Shown: piece after piece, positions 26,785-36,714 of the stretch | How positions within the stretch are numbered: position 1 is the first letter of the stretch | Layout: the number at the start of each line of letters is the position of its first letter | Assembly (NCBI GenBank): GCA_020852755.1 | Contig: JADZAF010000096.1 | Coordinates: 1-53,504 of the forward strand | From: Bryobacterales bacterium | GTDB taxonomy: Bacteria > Acidobacteriota > Terriglobia > Bryobacterales > Bryobacteraceae | DNA length: 53,504 nt | Direction of reading: 5' to 3' | Made by a program: the position numbers and the translations under genes | The notes under the pieces: model-generated | What the model saw: only the letters and a program-made list of their open reading frames with translations | The model's database searches: none | What the model was told of the DNA's origin: nothing

Positions 26785-27861
26785 TCACAACGCCTCGCGC
26801 AACCGCTCCATGAAGTAACGGTAGTTGGTGAAGGGAATGTCGGGCGGGGCGCTGTGATCCAGCATGGGGATGTAGCCGCCGTCGTCGATGAGCGGCTTGC
26901 GGCAGGCGATCTCCGCATCGATCTCCTTCTTCCCTTTGGTGAGCGCGCGCTTGTCCACGCCGCCGAAAAGCCGCAATTCCCGGCCGAAGCGCTTGCGGAC
27001 CTCGCAAGCGTCCATGCCCGCCTGCACCTCCCACGGATAGACGATGTCGATCCCGGCGTCCATCCAGACCGGAACCAGCGAGTCCACCTTCCCGTCGCTG
27101 TCCAGGCAGAACCATTTCACGCCCCGCGCCCGCGCGAAATCGACCACCCGGCGGTAGCGCGGCAACATGTACTTGCGCACCATGGCGGGCGAAATCAGGG
27201 GACCGGCTTTGTAGCCCATGTCCTCCCAAAACCCGAACAGGTCGATCGAGGTCTCTTCCAGGATCCGTCCCAGCATGCAGATGAGAAAGTCGGCATCCGC
27301 ATCCATCATTTCTTCGACCCAGGCGGGATCGTCGTAGAACAGGGTGCACAGCTTCTCGACCCCTACCAGGTTGCGCAGCGAGCCGAAGAAGCCTCCCCAG
27401 CGGTCCGCCAGCACGACGAACGGATAGTCGCGGCCGCGATGGACGCGAAGCGCGGCCCGCCAGTCCGGCCCGATGCGCGAGGCGAGGTCCGGCTGCATGC
27501 GCTCCTTCCAGAAGCGGCGAAAGTCCTCCCGGGTTTCCACGGGGAAGCGCACGAACAAGGGCATCGAGCTGGCGGGATTCCGCTTGAACTCCTTCTGCAG
27601 AATCCCCTGCGGGTCCACGTAGGTGATGTGCTCGTCGTCCTCCTCGACGATCTCGCGCGCGAAAGGCGGGTCCGGAAAAAACCAGTTGAAGTGAAACACC
27701 CACCGGTCGCAGCCAAAAGGGTTATCGGCCGGGCGGTAGCCGCCTTCCCGGGCCCACAGCTCTTCGGTCTCCGGCCAGGTGGGCCAGAAGAACTCGTGAA
27801 ACGGCGCGCGGTCGCGCGGCGCGTAATTGAGGGTGGCGTGAAACCGCTCCAGGTCGTTCAT
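26785..27861 (-). CDS. Uroporphyrinogen decarboxylase-family (MtaA/CmuA-like) protein
   Basis: The 358-residue cytoplasmic protein has the length and fold pattern of the URO-D superfamily, which includes heme-pathway decarboxylases and corrinoid- or thiol-dependent methyltransferases. Seen features are the N-terminal RFHATLNYAPRDRAPF, FWEDMGYKAGPLISPAMVRKYMLPRY, KWFCLDSDGKVDSLVPVWMDAGIDIVYPWEVQAGMD and RLFGGVDKRAL. The DSDG and GGVDK positions match the substrate/metal side of the methyltransferase-like branch better than HemE. ATG 27861 has GGGAG 5 nt upstream; the two in-frame ATGs at 27876 and 27873 lie upstream of that site. It is 17 nt after the heparinase-type gene, hinting at demethylation of a methylated sugar or a related reaction, which is inference. 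Confidence 0.88.
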   Translation of the reverse strand: MNDLERFHATLNYAPRDRAPFHEFFWPTWPETEELWAREGGYRPADNPFGCDRWVFHFNWFFPDPPFAREIVEEDDEHITYVDPQGILQKEFKRNPASSMPLFVRFPVETREDFRRFWKERMQPDLASRIGPDWRAALRVHRGRDYPFVVLADRWGGFFGSLRNLVGVEKLCTLFYDDPAWVEEMMDADADFLICMLGRILEETSIDLFGFWEDMGYKAGPLISPAMVRKYMLPRYRRVVDFARARGVKWFCLDSDGKVDSLVPVWMDAGIDIVYPWEVQAGMDACEVRKRFGRELRLFGGVDKRALTKGKKEIDAEIACRKPLIDDGGYIPMLDHSAPPDIPFTNYRYFMERLREAL

Positions 27862-27878
27862 ACGGTCTCCCATCATAC

Positions 27879-30005
27879 TCACGGCCGGCCGTAAAGGCCC
27901 GCCTGCGGCATCACGGTCCGCGTCAACTCCCGGTCCACCCGGACCACGCCTCCGGTCCGCAAGGTCACCCGGCCCGAAGCCGGGCCCCCGGTTCCAAACA
28001 GCACCCGCCACTCCTTCCCGCCGCTTCGGAACTCGACCCCCACCAGCCCGTCCCGGCGGATCAGCCGTGAATCCACCATCCGGGCAGCGCCTGCCGTGTC
28101 CACCTGGATCAGGTGCAGGAAGAGATCTCCGGCACGCGCCCGGCGCGGCGAGACCTCCACGCGCCACTGGCCCAGCAGGGGGGTGGTATCGGGAGTGCGA
28201 TAGCCTTTCGGCAGAGGCCAGTTGCGGCCATCGGACCAGAACTGTCTGCCCGGCCCGCCGATACTGGCGAGAGCCGCATCCTCGGGCAGGAGGGTACGGC
28301 AGAACAACCGGCCCTCCTCATGTGCCGCGGTGAATTCCCGGCGACCGATACGAGGCTCCTCCACCGTGTGCAGCAGCCAGGCCTTCCTGTATCGCGGATC
28401 CGTGGAGACCACGCGGTCGAATACCACGAAATGGTCCGGCGGGAGGAAGACGAACTGTCTCAGGGCCAGGCGGCACTTCCGCTCGTGGTAGGTGGGGGTG
28501 GCGTCGCCGGCCACATAGGAGTAGTCGCTGTTGGTCTCGAAGGCGACCACTCGCGAGCCCAGCGCCTGGCGCTGCCCGCCGTCGTTGGGAACCGGCAGCG
28601 GCTCTTCGTCCGGCGCGGGACTGCCCCAGTAGCGCGGCATCTCCTCGCCCGGCATGCGGATCAGAACGGCGTTGTGCGCCACCGTCCGGCAATAGTAGTG
28701 GGTCAGGTGCTGGCCCGGCTCGGGGCGCGTGCCGGTGTCGATGGCCAGGAAGCCCTTCTTGTAGATCGTGAAATTGTTATGGTCGAACTGCTTGTGGGAG
28801 ACCAGCACGCCTCCGGCGGTGAACATGGCGTAGGTGTCCTCCGGCCCGGATCCCGAGCGCAGGAAGACCTGCCCCATGTTCTCGAAGTGGCGCGCCATGG
28901 GCATGCGGGCGAGCGGATCCCGCGCGGGAGCCGTGTCCGGCATGGCGGTCAGCAGGAAGCGTGCGTAGGGGAACACAGGCGACTCCCGGGGCGGGCGCGG
29001 CGTCTTCTCAAGGAACCAGGCGGCGAAGGCGGCGGCCTCCGGCTGGCTGGACCCGTAGAGATGGATGAGCCCCGAGAGGTGCATGTTCAATCCGGCCACA
29101 CCGATCTGGTTGGTGGTGTGATAGGCGTCGCCATAGCCGAACTCGCGCCCGCCCGGCAGCCAGTTCCAATAGATGTACGCCGGCAGCCAGGCGACGTGCG
29201 GCCACTCGCGCGCCAGGTCCCGCCCCGTGGCCGATTTGTAAGTGTGGAAGAAACCGAACTCGGCCCACGGGTAGGCGCCGAGCGAGTAGTTCAGGGCGCC
29301 GGAGGCGCTGCCGCCGTCGTCTCCCGCCGCGCGGCGCCGGAACTCCAGGACTTCGAGGAACAGCCTGTGCCCTTCGGCCAGGAATTCCTCCGCCCGCGCG
29401 TCGTCGATCCCCGCGCGGTGGGTGGCCAGGCCCGCATACCATAGCAGGCTCGGCGTGCTGTAGAAGCCCGAGTTGGTCCCGCCCCAGTTCTCGCGCTCGA
29501 ATGCCTGGCGCGACCGGGTGGGCTGCGCGTCCGCGGTGGCCTGGAGAAAGGCCTTGCCCAGCCTGACGCGCTCCTCGTCGGAGAGCCGGTCGAACAGCCA
29601 GTCGAAAGCCGCCCAGGCGTTGATGCGGGAATACGAGTACCAGTGCACGGTCCGCTTCTCCTTGAAGCACTGGTTGTAGTAGGCGATGCTGGCGGCAAGA
29701 AGCCGCTCGGCCAGCGCGCCGTATTTCTCTTCCCCCGTCACGCGGTAGACGAAGGCGGCCTCGGAGGCGGCCGTTCCGAAATCGCCTGCTGCCGCGGGTT
29801 TCGCGGCCGCCTCGTCGACCCGCGAGCGCAGGGCCTGGAAGGCTGCGCGCTCCTCGCCCAGCGCGCGCGCCTTGACGGCGGGCCAGGTGTCGCGGTTGAA
29901 GAACAGCCGGGGATGATCGGGCCGCACCGCCGCCTCGAATCCGGCCGCATGCAGCGCACAGCCCGGCAGCCCCATGATCCACAGAGCGGCTATCGTTCGC
30001 TTCAT
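27879..30005 (-). CDS. Secreted heparinase II/III-family protein
   Basis: The 708-residue product has a signal peptide (MKRTIAALWIMGLPGCALHA), an (alpha/alpha) toroid to about residue 380, and a C-terminal beta-sandwich starting near SHKQFDHNNFTIYKKGFLAIDTG, the diagnostic block of heparinase II/III-like polysaccharide lyases. Candidate catalytic residues in the toroid are the Tyr/His cluster in HWYSYSRINAW and the NWGGTNSGFYSTPS stretch, with YGDAYHTTNQ later. Family members cleave uronic-acid-containing polysaccharides such as heparin or alginate by beta-elimination. ATG 30005 is preceded by GGGAGG at longer than ideal spacing; upstream frame residues are Arg-rich and look non-coding. It is divergent from the enolase-superfamily gene at 30214, which could act on the released acid sugar. 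Confidence 0.9.
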   Translation of the reverse strand: MKRTIAALWIMGLPGCALHAAGFEAAVRPDHPRLFFNRDTWPAVKARALGEERAAFQALRSRVDEAAAKPAAAGDFGTAASEAAFVYRVTGEEKYGALAERLLAASIAYYNQCFKEKRTVHWYSYSRINAWAAFDWLFDRLSDEERVRLGKAFLQATADAQPTRSRQAFERENWGGTNSGFYSTPSLLWYAGLATHRAGIDDARAEEFLAEGHRLFLEVLEFRRRAAGDDGGSASGALNYSLGAYPWAEFGFFHTYKSATGRDLAREWPHVAWLPAYIYWNWLPGGREFGYGDAYHTTNQIGVAGLNMHLSGLIHLYGSSQPEAAAFAAWFLEKTPRPPRESPVFPYARFLLTAMPDTAPARDPLARMPMARHFENMGQVFLRSGSGPEDTYAMFTAGGVLVSHKQFDHNNFTIYKKGFLAIDTGTRPEPGQHLTHYYCRTVAHNAVLIRMPGEEMPRYWGSPAPDEEPLPVPNDGGQRQALGSRVVAFETNSDYSYVAGDATPTYHERKCRLALRQFVFLPPDHFVVFDRVVSTDPRYRKAWLLHTVEEPRIGRREFTAAHEEGRLFCRTLLPEDAALASIGGPGRQFWSDGRNWPLPKGYRTPDTTPLLGQWRVEVSPRRARAGDLFLHLIQVDTAGAARMVDSRLIRRDGLVGVEFRSGGKEWRVLFGTGGPASGRVTLRTGGVVRVDRELTRTVMPQAGLYGRP

Positions 30006-30213
30006 ACCGGTTTCCGCCTCCCGAACACCGCAGGATCTCACGTTCCGCGGCCCCCGGCCGCGGCGCCGGCACGCACGGTCTTCCCGTTCCCGGCCCGAAC
30101 GCGGGGCGAGGATCGACGGTCTCACCCGGCTGCACGGCGCCGATGAAACCGTGATAGTCTGGTGCGGCTCGGTTCCATTGTGAACGGGCTATTGAAATCA
30201 GGAGCTTCAATCC

Positions 30214-31509
<1,296 letters not shown>

Positions 31510-31526
31510 TGCAGCGGGGAGGAAGC

Positions 31527-32957
31527 ATGTCTCGAAAAGCGGTTGTGGCCGGCCTGAGTTTCAGCGCGGCTCTTGGTTTTCTCTGCGCCTCCGGCCAGCC
31601 GCCGCCCGCCGCCGGGACCGCGCAGCAGCGCGACGCGCGTATGAAGTGGTGGCGCGAGGCGCGCTTTGGGATGTTCGTGCACTGGGGACTCTACTCGGGA
31701 CTGGCCGGCACGTGGGAAGGCAAGCCGGCAGGCGCCCGGGGGGGCATGGAATGGATCCAGCAGCGCGTCAAGGCGGATACGGAGACTTATGCGAAGCGGG
31801 CCATTCCGCTATTCCGCCCGGCGCCCGGATTCGCCCGTGAGTGGGCCCGGCTGGCGAAGCAGGCCGGCTGCCGCTACGTGGTCGTCACCAGCAAGCACCA
31901 CGAGGGCTTTGCTCTGCACGATTCCAAGGCGGGCGATTACGATGCCGGCTCGGTGCTGCGGCGGGACCTGCTCAAGGAGATTGTCGAGGCGCTCCGGGCG
32001 GAGGGCCTGCGCGTGGGCTTCTACCACTCCGTCATCGACTGGCACCACGACCAGTACGAGTACGCCAGGTCCCAGCAGCTGCCGCATCCGATGAAAGGAC
32101 GGCCCTATCCCGAAGGCCGCCGGGACCACGCGAAGTACGTGGAGTACCTGCACGCCCAGGTGAACGAGCTGGTCTCCCACTACGGCCCGGTGGACATCCT
32201 GTGGTGGGATTACAGCTCGCAGGACTTCCAGGGACAGGAGGCCTGGCGGGCCTTCGACCTGATGGCCAAGGTGCGGGCGAGGCAGCCGCGAATCGTCATG
32301 AACAACCGGCTGTTCCGCATCCCCGAGGCAGGCTTCACCGGCATGGGCACCGCGGCCATCGCTCCCCGGCTCGACCCGCGCTACGGCGACTTCATCACTC
32401 CCGAGCAGCACATCCCGGAGACCGGCATGCCCGGCGTGGACTGGGAGACCTGCATGACGATGAACACCACCTGGGGCTACAGCGAGCACGACCACCAGTG
32501 GAAATCCGAGGAGACGCTGATCCGCAACCTGATCGACATCGCCAGCAAGGGCGGAAACTACCTGCTCAACATCGGCCCCAAAGGGGACGGCAGCGTACCG
32601 CCGGAGAGCGTCCGGGCCATGCAGGCGATCGGCGCCTGGATGAAGGTGAACGGCGAGTCCATCTACGCCACCGGGGCCTGTCCGCTCGGCAAGCTGGAAT
32701 GGGGCCGCTGCACCGGGAAGCGGCTGGCCGGCGGCGGGACGCGCCTCTACCTGCACGTTTTCGACTGGCCGCAGGACGGCAGGCTGGCGCTCCCGGTGGC
32801 TGCGGGCTCTCGCGCGAAGGCCCGGCTGATGGCCGGCGGAAAACCGCTAGCAGTCACCTCCTCCGGCGGCCGGACCTCCATCGCCGTGGGCGGCCAGGCG
32901 CCGGACAGGATCGCCAGTGTGGTTGAACTGGACCTGGACAACCCGCTCCAGCGGTAG
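31527..32957 (+). CDS. Secreted alpha-L-fucosidase, GH29
   Basis: The 476-residue enzyme hydrolyses terminal alpha-L-fucose from glycans. After the signal peptide (VAGLSFSAALGFLCASG) come the GH29 marks: WWREARFGMFVHWGLYS, YVVVTSKHHEGFALHDS, the nucleophile Asp within VDILWWDYSS, and the late block LIDIASKGGNYLLNIGPKGDG. A C-terminal beta-sandwich is present, so the architecture is complete. ATG 31527 has GGGGAGGA 5 nt upstream; the ATG at 31509 overlaps the previous stop but is not needed. It follows the enolase-superfamily gene and precedes the HNH gene by 34 bp. Export suggests it acts in the periplasm or outside. Confidence 0.95.
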   Translation: MSRKAVVAGLSFSAALGFLCASGQPPPAAGTAQQRDARMKWWREARFGMFVHWGLYSGLAGTWEGKPAGARGGMEWIQQRVKADTETYAKRAIPLFRPAPGFAREWARLAKQAGCRYVVVTSKHHEGFALHDSKAGDYDAGSVLRRDLLKEIVEALRAEGLRVGFYHSVIDWHHDQYEYARSQQLPHPMKGRPYPEGRRDHAKYVEYLHAQVNELVSHYGPVDILWWDYSSQDFQGQEAWRAFDLMAKVRARQPRIVMNNRLFRIPEAGFTGMGTAAIAPRLDPRYGDFITPEQHIPETGMPGVDWETCMTMNTTWGYSEHDHQWKSEETLIRNLIDIASKGGNYLLNIGPKGDGSVPPESVRAMQAIGAWMKVNGESIYATGACPLGKLEWGRCTGKRLAGGGTRLYLHVFDWPQDGRLALPVAAGSRAKARLMAGGKPLAVTSSGGRTSIAVGGQAPDRIASVVELDLDNPLQR

Positions 32958-32991
32958 CTCGCGCCTTGCAGGTTCGTGGTAACCTCTTCGG

Positions 32992-34044
32992 GTGATCCGA
33001 ACCCCGCCGCCGGACGCCGCGGAACAGGTCCGGTTCCTGAGGAACATTCAGCGGCTGCTCGAGGAGACCCGGACCACGTCCACGTACAAATTCGCGCTTC
33101 TCCTGGCGCTGGCCGATCTGTCCGTGGAACGCGGCGCCGATTCCGGCGCGGCCCTGCCCCTGAAGACCCGGTGGGTCGCCGCCAAGTTCGCCGCCTACTA
33201 CTGGCAGCAGACTCTGCCTTTCGAGACCGCTTCGGGACTGCATGTTCTCCGGCAGAACACCGACCGGAAACCGCGGGTTCTGAAATACCTGGCGCAAGCC
33301 AGGAAGCAGGGCGCCTCGCTCACGGACGTTCTGGGCGACGCCCGGCTGCTCAAGCGGATTCAGCGGGCGGTTTGTGAGATGCCGCTGCCGAGGCTGCAGC
33401 GTATCGGAAAAACGTCCTTCGAGTTCCTGTACGGCGAGCCGGAGGATTCCGAGCATGTGGAGTTGCGCCCCGGCGCCGCCTTCTGCTTCCGGCGGTTTCA
33501 CGGACTGATCCGCGACCTGGTGCAGGGCGCCTGGGTACGCTTCGTCCGGGAGTTGAATGCGGAGTGCCTGGGCGCCCGCGTCGATCTGGCCGAGTTTCTC
33601 TTCGGCAGCAGAAGGTCCGACCTGGCCGCCGCGCGCCGCGCTCTGGAAGAGGTGGAAGGCAGCCGCTGCTTCTACTGCCGGCGGGAAATACCACCCGTCC
33701 GGCTGCATCTCGATCACTTCGTCCCCCGGAGCCGCTACCCGGTCGACCTGGGGCACAACCTCGTGCTGTCCGACCGTGCCTGCAACTCCTTAAAAGCCGA
33801 CCGGCTGCCGGCAATTCCGCACCTGCGCCGCTGGGTTGACCGCAACACGGTCCTCGCGCCGCGGCTGGAGCAGTCGTTCGCGCGCCACGGCGTCTCGCGC
33901 GATCTTGACATCACTTTGCGAGTGGCCTGCTGGGCGTACACTGAGACCGAGGCTGCGGAAGGGTTGACCTGGGAGCGCGCCCAGGTGATGGTGCCGCTCG
34001 AGTCCGGATGGCGCGCGCTGTTGAACCGGTACGGGTCGACATGA
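32992..34044 (+). CDS. HNH endonuclease-domain protein
   Basis: The 350-residue protein has an N-terminal helical part of about 220 residues (TTSTYKFALLLALADLSVER at about 27-46) with no assigned function, and then a clear HNH nuclease module: zinc CxxC at 226-229 (CFYC), LDHFVPRSR with His 242, Asn 256 and the CN pair at 264-265 (DRACNSLKADR). HNH folds cut DNA with one metal; no partner recognisable as restriction, toxin or Cas machinery is present. The start is GTG 32992, with no ribosome site but with TAACCT ending 6 nt before it, so it may be leaderless. Its TGA overlaps the ATG of the sulfatase by 4 nt (ATGA 34041-34044), so it is translationally coupled to a glycan gene, which is odd. 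Confidence 0.88.
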   Translation: MIRTPPPDAAEQVRFLRNIQRLLEETRTTSTYKFALLLALADLSVERGADSGAALPLKTRWVAAKFAAYYWQQTLPFETASGLHVLRQNTDRKPRVLKYLAQARKQGASLTDVLGDARLLKRIQRAVCEMPLPRLQRIGKTSFEFLYGEPEDSEHVELRPGAAFCFRRFHGLIRDLVQGAWVRFVRELNAECLGARVDLAEFLFGSRRSDLAAARRALEEVEGSRCFYCRREIPPVRLHLDHFVPRSRYPVDLGHNLVLSDRACNSLKADRLPAIPHLRRWVDRNTVLAPRLEQSFARHGVSRDLDITLRVACWAYTETEAAEGLTWERAQVMVPLESGWRALLNRYGST

Positions 34045-35510
34045 AAGCAGAGACGGAAAACACCAGCCATGGGAACACCACCCGGCGCGGTTTCCTCGCC
34101 GCCGGGCCGTCGCTGCTGCTGGCTCGGCGCCGGGCCGCAGCGGCCGCCGCGCGGCCCAACATCCTGTACATCATGACCGACCAGCAGCACGCCGGCATGA
34201 TGAGCTGCGCGGGCAACCGCCGGCTGAAGACACCGGCCATGGACAGCATCGCGGCTACGGGCACGCGGTTCGACCTGGCGTACTCGGCGAACCCCGTATG
34301 CGTTCCGGCCCGCACGTCGATGATGACCGGCCGCTATCCCAGCTACTTCGGGATGGAGAGCAACCAGCCGCCCGGACACCCTCCGCGGGACCTTTCGCAA
34401 ACGCTGGGCAACCTCTTCCGCGAGGCCGGATACCGCACGGTGTTCGGCGGCAAGACCCACTGGCCGCGTCCCATGACGCCGGAGAGCCTCGGGTTCGAGT
34501 ACCTGACCGCCGACGAACGCGATGAACTGGCGGCCCGGTGCGCGGAATTCCTCGGGAGGAAGCAGGACCGCCCCTTCCTGCTGGTAGCCTCCTTCATCAA
34601 CCCGCACGACATCTGCTACATGGCCATCGACGCGTACACACGGGCCAAGAACCTGCCGGCCATGTATCCCCAATCGACGGTCGAACGGCAGCGGGTGGCC
34701 GAAGCAGCGGCGTTGCCGCCCGGGGTGTCGCGCCAGGAGTTTTTCGCCCGGCTCTGCCCTCCCTTGCCCGGCAATCACGGCCCCACGCTGGGCGAGCCGG
34801 GCGCGTTCGCGGGCTTCGGAAGCTTCCGCGGCTACGTCCGCCGCCACTGGTCGGAAGAGGAGTGGCGCCTGCACCGCTGGGCCTACTGCCGCCTGACGGA
34901 GCGGGTGGACGCCGAGATCGCCCGGGTGCTGGAGGCCCTGCGAAGATCGGGCCTGGACCGCGGCACTCTGGTGGTCTTTTCAAGCGACCACGGCGACATG
35001 GACGCGGCGCACGGCTTCGAGCACAAAAGCCTTCCCTACGAGGAAGCGGCGCGCGTGCCGTTCATCGTCTCCTGGCCCGGGCATGCCGCTCAAGGGAGGG
35101 TGGACCGGCGCCACCTGGTCTCGGCCGGCGTGGACCTGCTGCCCACGCTCTGCGACTACGCGGGCATCCCCGCTCCAGCCGGTCTGCCGGGCCGCAGCGT
35201 GCGGCCGCTCGCCTCGGGACGGCCGGCCGCGGGCTGGCGCCGGGACCTCCTGATCGAATTCACGGGCGGCCGCTGCCTTCGCAGCCGGCGGTATAAGTAC
35301 GCCCGTTTTGAAGGCCCCGAGCCGCGCGAGCTGCTCCTCGACATGCAGAAAGACCCGGGCGAGATGAAGAACCTCGCGTTCGAGCCCTCCCTGGCGTCCG
35401 TGCTGGCCGGGCATCGCGAGCGCCTGCGCCAAAGCATCGGGCAACCGGGAGGGCCGGCGGATCAGGCCGCGCAGCGGCTTCGCGGGGTTGCGCATCCGCA
35501 TGTGCGATAA
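34041..35510 (+). CDS. Tat-exported sulfatase
   Basis: The 489-residue type I sulfatase is predicted to remove sulfate esters, probably from a sugar. It has the CxPxR formylglycine site as CVPAR at 87-91 (Cys 87, in NPVCVPARTSMMTGR), the N-terminal metal block PNILYIMTDQQHAG, and the later SSDHGDMDAAHGFEHKSLPYEE with the metal-binding DHG. The signal is Tat type (TTRRGFLAAG). The active-site Cys must be converted to formylglycine by a separate enzyme; no maturase is in this window. It is coupled to the HNH gene by ATGA and to the esterase by a TAATG overlap at 35508-35512. Confidence 0.94.
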   Translation: MKAETENTSHGNTTRRGFLAAGPSLLLARRRAAAAAARPNILYIMTDQQHAGMMSCAGNRRLKTPAMDSIAATGTRFDLAYSANPVCVPARTSMMTGRYPSYFGMESNQPPGHPPRDLSQTLGNLFREAGYRTVFGGKTHWPRPMTPESLGFEYLTADERDELAARCAEFLGRKQDRPFLLVASFINPHDICYMAIDAYTRAKNLPAMYPQSTVERQRVAEAAALPPGVSRQEFFARLCPPLPGNHGPTLGEPGAFAGFGSFRGYVRRHWSEEEWRLHRWAYCRLTERVDAEIARVLEALRRSGLDRGTLVVFSSDHGDMDAAHGFEHKSLPYEEAARVPFIVSWPGHAAQGRVDRRHLVSAGVDLLPTLCDYAGIPAPAGLPGRSVRPLASGRPAAGWRRDLLIEFTGGRCLRSRRYKYARFEGPEPRELLLDMQKDPGEMKNLAFEPSLASVLAGHRERLRQSIGQPGGPADQAAQRLRGVAHPHVR

Positions 35511-36703
35511 TGAGCAGCCTCATGAAGCGCACCGTCCTGCTCCTGCTCTTCACCCTCTGCCTGCGGGCCGCCGAGCTTCCCTGGCGCCTGGCGGATCTTC
35601 AGAGGACTCCGCAGTCCTGGGAAGCGCCCAGCCCGGAACCCGGAGTGAAGGCGGTTTGGATTGCAGGCCCGCCGTACAAGGGGAAGCCGACGCGAGCCTT
35701 CGCCTATTACGGCATCCCGGCAGGCAGCGGGAAAGCGCCGGCCATGGTTCTGATTCATGGCGGGGGCGGCACGGCCTTTGCCGAGTGGGTGCGCATGTGG
35801 AACGGGCAGGGCTTCGCCGCCATTGCCGCCGACAACGTCGGCGCCGTGCCGGAGAAGGCGGATGGCAACCCCTGGAATCCGCCGCGCAAGCGTCACGAAT
35901 TTTCAGGCCCCGCCGGCTGGGGCGACTTCTCCAACGTGGACGCTCCCGCCGCCGACCAGTGGAGCTACCACGCCGTGGCGGTATCGATTCTGGCCCACTC
36001 CTTCCTGCGCTCGCAGCCCGGCGTGGATGCGAAGCGGACCGGGGTCACCGGCATCAGCTGGGGAGGTTATCTGACGAGCATCGTGGCCAGCCTGGACCAC
36101 CGTTTCCGTTTCGGGATCCCGGTCTACGGGTGTGGCTTTCTGAGCGAGGACTCGGCCTGGCTCAAGGAATTCGCCAAGCTCGGCCCGGAGAGAACCGCCA
36201 CCTGGGTGCGCTTGTGGGACCCGTCGTCCTATCTGTCCCTGGGCCGCCGCCCCATGTTCTGGATCAACGGCACGAACGACTTCGCCTACGTCATGCGGTC
36301 CTGGCAGAAATCCTACCGGCTGCCGCGCGGCGAGCGCATGCTGAGCCTGCAGGTGCGCATGAAGCACAGCCACCCCGACGGCGCCAGGCCCGCGGAGATC
36401 TTCGCCTACGCCAGGGCGAAGCTGCTGGACGGTCCGCCGCTGGTGCGAATCCGCGAGCAGGGCGCCGCCAGGGACGAGGCGTGGGCGGTCTATGAACGCA
36501 AAGTCGCGCCGCGCAAGGCCGAGCTCTGCTTCACGCGCGACACGGGAAGATGGCAGGACCGCAAGTGGGAGACCCTGCCGGCAAGCATCGATCCGGGAAG
36601 GCGCCGCGTCACGGCAAAGATCCCCGATGACGCCCGCGCCTACTATCTGAACCTGGAGGATGAGCGCGGCCTCATCGTCTCCACCGAGCACCTGGAGCGC
36701 TAA
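35510..36703 (+). CDS. Secreted alpha/beta-hydrolase, acetyl-xylan-esterase/dienelactone-hydrolase type
   Basis: The 397-residue hydrolase has a signal peptide (TVLLLLFTLCLRAAELP), an oxyanion-hole HGGGG segment (LIHGGGGTAFAEWVRMWNGQ), the nucleophile elbow GISWGG with Ser 183, and candidate acid and base residues in NGTNDFAY and MKHSHPDG. The C-terminal 90 residues resemble an added beta-domain. This kind of enzyme removes acetyl or other acyl groups from polysaccharides. ATG 35510 overlaps the sulfatase stop (TAATG); ATG 35522 gives the same signal peptide and cannot be excluded. It is co-transcribed with the sulfatase and followed by the second GH29 after 11 nt. Confidence 0.9.
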   Translation: MSSLMKRTVLLLLFTLCLRAAELPWRLADLQRTPQSWEAPSPEPGVKAVWIAGPPYKGKPTRAFAYYGIPAGSGKAPAMVLIHGGGGTAFAEWVRMWNGQGFAAIAADNVGAVPEKADGNPWNPPRKRHEFSGPAGWGDFSNVDAPAADQWSYHAVAVSILAHSFLRSQPGVDAKRTGVTGISWGGYLTSIVASLDHRFRFGIPVYGCGFLSEDSAWLKEFAKLGPERTATWVRLWDPSSYLSLGRRPMFWINGTNDFAYVMRSWQKSYRLPRGERMLSLQVRMKHSHPDGARPAEIFAYARAKLLDGPPLVRIREQGAARDEAWAVYERKVAPRKAELCFTRDTGRWQDRKWETLPASIDPGRRRVTAKIPDDARAYYLNLEDERGLIVSTEHLER

Positions 36704-36714
36704 TCGAGTCGAAC

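Noticed and set aside
32992-34044. HNH gene as part of a Cas9-like or restriction system
   Set aside because: No RuvC, methyltransferase, repeat array or cas-like gene is nearby; only a solitary HNH module is supported.
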